From: Candidatus Eiseniibacteriota bacterium
Lineage (GTDB): Bacteria; Eisenbacteria; RBG-16-71-46
NCBI GenBank assembly: GCA_005893295.1
Contig: VBOY01000013.1
Coordinates: forward strand, 1-37,045
DNA: 37,045 bases
Direction of reading: 5' to 3'
The translations under genes and the position numbers were made by a program. Below the pieces are notes generated by a model, which did no database searches, was not told the origin of the DNA, and was given only the letters and a program-made list of their open reading frames with translations. Numbering within the stretch: position 1 is the first letter of the stretch; every line of letters starts with the position of its first letter. Below are positions 34,635-37,045 of this stretch, piece after piece.

Positions 34635-37045
34635 ATGAACTCACCGGCGCAGGCCCCGGGCGCGCAACAGGGCGATGTCCCGCGGCTCGGCCAGCCCGAT
34701 TCAGACCCCGGGCGGGTCCGCGAGCCCACACGAGCGAGCACCGGTGCCTCCCGGCACGACTCCATTCGCGTCTTCATCGGGCTGCTGGTGCTGTTGGCGC
34801 TGACCATCGCCCTCTTGAACCTCGTGCTCTACCAGAGGGCCCGCAGCGCCCTCGCGCAGCAGGAATGGGCCGAGTTGGCGCACAAGGCAGACGCCAAGCG
34901 CAGTCAGATGCGGACGCTGTTCCATCACATGGAGAGCCTCGCCCGCTACATCGCCGAAGGTCCGTCGCTGTCGACCGCGGCGACCACGATGGCAGGCACG
35001 CTCTCGCCCGAGGATCAGCAACGGCTCGAACTGGAGCTGGATCGGGCCGTGCGCGGGTTTCGCCTCGAATACCTGGCAATTCTGAGTCCCGAGGGCGTGT
35101 GGCTGGCCGGAACCGACGTCCAGCAGAGCTCCCAGAGGTCCGGCCACTCCCGGCTCGCGCTCGATGCCAGCGAGGCGCCCAACCGCGTGCGCGGCGACAT
35201 CCGCCCCGAGTCGGGCGGATCGGGCACCTTCGAGGTCGCGGTTCCCATGGCCGCCGCGTCGCTGGGCGGGCGCGTGCCGGTATTGCTCTTGGCGGCGGAT
35301 GCGGACGAGTCGCTCCTTCCGCTCTTGAACAACTGGTCCGACTTCGAAACCGGTGGCCAGGCTTATCTGGTACGAGCGGCAGGCAACTCCGTTCAGTTCT
35401 TGACCTCCCCCGAGCCTCGCGGTGGAGTCCCGGAGGAGACGCTGGCCCCGATGGGCGCGAGCAGCGCTCGCGCGGGGGCGATGGCCGCCGCGGGAATCGA
35501 ATCGAGCGTCGAGTACAAGGATGAGAACGGCCGCGCCACCTGCGCCGTGACGCGCGTGCTGCCCGAGCTGGGCTGGGGGATGGTGGTTCAGACCGAGCGG
35601 CGCCTCGTGATGGCTCCGATGCATGGCGTGGCGATGCGGCTGCTGGCCTTGGATGTAGCGCTCGCCGCCTGCGCCGGCGTGATCATTTGGATGTGGCGCC
35701 GCCAATACGCGAAGGGGGTCGCCCGCACCGAGGTCGAAGTGACGCGGCGGCATGTGGCGCGCGCCCAGGCGATCCTCGATACCGCATTCGACGCCGTGCT
35801 GACCTTCGACCGCGAGGGTCGGGTGTGCACCGTGAATCGGGCGGGAGAGCAGCTGTTCGGCAGGGCGGCCTCGGAGATGGATGGGCAACCCATGCATCGG
35901 TTCCTGCGTTGGGGCGGCGCAAGACATTCCGCGCACCACGAACTCCCCCCGGCGGGCGCAGTGTGCGGGGCGGAATGCCTCCGCGCCGACGGCGAATCGT
36001 TCCCGGCGGAATTCTCCCTCGGCCGATCCGGGGATGAAGAGGAGCTTCTCTACACAGCGATCATCCGCGACATTCGCGACCGGGTGGAGGCCGAGCGGCG
36101 CATCCGCGAGTCGGCCGAGGGTCTCGAGGCGACGAACCGACGGCTGGAAGAGGTCAACGCCCAGCTGGAAGAAGCCTCGAGGCTCAAGAGCGAGTTCCTC
36201 GCCAACACCTCGCACGAGCTGCGTACCCCGCTCAACGGCATGATCGGTTTCCTGCAGCTGGTGCTCGATGGGATGTGCGAAAACCCAGAGGAAGAGACGG
36301 AGTTCCTCAAACAGGCTCTGCAATGCTCGCGGCACTTGCTCGGTCTGATCAACGACGTGCTCGACATCGCCCGCATCGAATCGGGCAAGCTCCGAGTGGA
36401 GGTCGAGCGGGTCGATGTCGAGAATCTGTTCCAAGACGTCCACACCGTCACCCACGTCCAGGCGGCGCAGAAGGGAATCTCGCTCCGCTTCGAGCCCCCT
36501 GGGGAAGGCGTGGCGGCGCGGTGTGACCCAGCGAAGACCAAGCAGGTGCTGATCAACCTGGTGGGCAACAGCCTCAAGTTCACCGCCAAGGGCTCGATCA
36601 CCGTGCGCTCGGTGGCACGCCCCGAGCTCGGTCACGTGATGTTCGAGGTCGTGGACACGGGCATCGGAATCGCACGCGAACGGCAGGCGATTATCTTCGA
36701 GAAGTTCGCCCAGGGTGACGGCAGCACGACGCGCAAGTACGGCGGCACCGGGCTCGGACTCGCCATCTCACGTAGTCTGGTCGAGCTGATGGGGGGCATC
36801 ATCGGCGTGCACAGCGAAGGGGCCGGCAAGGGAACGAAGATGTTCTTTTCGCTCCCGATCTGGACCGACGAGATAGAAGAGGCGCCCACCGTGGAAGAGG
36901 GGGTGCCCGAGCGGATCGAAGGTCGAAGTGGACCGCTCGTGCTGGTGGTCGAGGACGATCCCGTGTTTCGGCGGTTCATGACCGCACTGCTCAACCGTCA
37001 GGGCTACCGGACGGCGCAGGCCGAGAGCGCGGAGTCCGGATGGGT
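34635..37045 (+). CDS. Membrane-bound hybrid sensor histidine kinase (3' end outside window)
   Basis: Two-component sensor. From ATG 34635 (alternative ATG 34608): cytoplasmic start, TM1 ([20 protein letters not shown], near 34770-34830), a periplasmic domain of about 260 residues resembling dCACHE ligand sensors, TM2 ([19 protein letters not shown], near 35640-35697), a PAS domain ([18 protein letters not shown]), a coiled coil ([16 protein letters not shown]), and HisKA with the phosphorylated His in [12 protein letters not shown] (H527 in this numbering). HATPase_c has [24 protein letters not shown] and [11 protein letters not shown] receiver domain starts with [15 protein letters not shown]; its Asp lies beyond the window. 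The ligand is unknown. The same frame is open upstream into typA. Confidence 0.9.
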   Translation, partial: MNSPAQAPGAQQGDVPRLGQPDSDPGRVREPTRASTGASRHDSIRVFIGLLVLLALTIALLNLVLYQRARSALAQQEWAELAHKADAKRSQMRTLFHHMESLARYIAEGPSLSTAATTMAGTLSPEDQQRLELELDRAVRGFRLEYLAILSPEGVWLAGTDVQQSSQRSGHSRLALDASEAPNRVRGDIRPESGGSGTFEVAVPMAAASLGGRVPVLLLAADADESLLPLLNNWSDFETGGQAYLVRAAGNSVQFLTSPEPRGGVPEETLAPMGASSARAGAMAAAGIESSVEYKDENGRATCAVTRVLPELGWGMVVQTERRLVMAPMHGVAMRLLALDVALAACAGVIIWMWRRQYAKGVARTEVEVTRRHVARAQAILDTAFDAVLTFDREGRVCTVNRAGEQLFGRAASEMDGQPMHRFLRWGGARHSAHHELPPAGAVCGAECLRADGESFPAEFSLGRSGDEEELLYTAIIRDIRDRVEAERRIRESAEGLEATNRRLEEVNAQLEEASRLKSEFLANTSHELRTPLNGMIGFLQLVLDGMCENPEEETEFLKQALQCSRHLLGLINDVLDIARIESGKLRVEVERVDVENLFQDVHTVTHVQAAQKGISLRFEPPGEGVAARCDPAKTKQVLINLVGNSLKFTAKGSITVRSVARPELGHVMFEVVDTGIGIARERQAIIFEKFAQGDGSTTRKYGGTGLGLAISRSLVELMGGIIGVHSEGAGKGTKMFFSLPIWTDEIEEAPTVEEGVPERIEGRSGPLVLVVEDDPVFRRFMTALLNRQGYRTAQAESAESGW

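Noticed and set aside
33956-35524. Plus-strand 522-codon open frame in another frame across typA and the kinase
   Set aside because: Arg/Ala/Gly-rich translation without motifs; the overlapping frame carries TypA and histidine-kinase signatures. Its early part only helped locate the possible out-of-frame TypA stop.
34701-36635. Minus-strand open frame of 644 codons over the kinase
   Set aside because: Opposite a kinase with all H, N, G1 and G2 boxes intact; no domain recognisable in the antisense translation.

Overview
The window is one continuous plus-strand block of translation, transcription and protein-secretion genes from a high-G+C bacterium, with third codon positions mostly G or C. 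The gene order is the classic bacterial one. Eubacterial EF-Tu, EF-G, NusG, split rpoB/rpoC and a SecY/SecE pair exclude archaea. Several proteins are the zinc-binding Cys-rich forms (bL33, uS14, bL36, uS4). uL2 carries HPMGGGEG rather than HPHGGGEG, which I recall from Bacteroidota and relatives, and the second half of the window holds a hybrid sensor kinase. I lean to a Gram-negative, little-studied phylum (for example an Eisenbacteria/FCB-like lineage), but the sequence alone does not settle this.

Layout. (1) 1-1609: 3' end of a first tuf copy, rpmG, a palindromic repeat, tRNA-Trp(CCA), secE, nusG. (2) 1679-12380: rplK, a small possibly frame-disrupted ORF, rplA, rplJ, rplL, rpoB, rpoC. 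(3) 12377-16869: str block (rpsL, rpsG, fusA, second tuf), headed by a good sigma70-type promoter that overlaps the rpoC stop codon. (4) 16880-21757: S10 block (rpsJ, rplC, rplD, rplW, rplB, rpsS, rplV, rpsC, rplP, rpmC, rpsQ). (5) 21758-21977: an unusually long structured spacer. (6) 21978-29247: spc block (rplN, rplX, rplE, rpsN, rpsH, rplF, rplR, rpsE, rpmD, rplO, secY) followed by adk, map and infA. (7) 29291-32584: alpha block (rpmJ, rpsM, rpsK, rpsD, rpoA, rplQ), closed by a strong 12-bp hairpin. (8) 32691-37045: typA, then a dCACHE-like/PAS/HisKA/HATPase/REC hybrid histidine kinase cut off by the window end.

Most genes within blocks overlap by a few bases or are separated by fewer than about 25 bases, so they are probably co-transcribed and translationally coupled. 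Together they make the ribosome, the core RNA polymerase, the elongation factors and the Sec channel, plus adenylate kinase, methionine aminopeptidase and IF-1.

The most notable departures from a textbook super-operon are: the typA reading frame runs without any stop codon into the histidine kinase; the two tuf copies share an exact 190-nt tract but carry different indels, and the complete copy is written almost entirely with GGG glycine codons; a palindromic repeat abuts tRNA-Trp; a small ORF between rplK and rplA looks broken at an A run; RpoB has Asn where E. coli has His526; and uL5 and bL17 carry lysine/alanine-rich tails. I found no CRISPR array, transposase, phage gene or rRNA gene.
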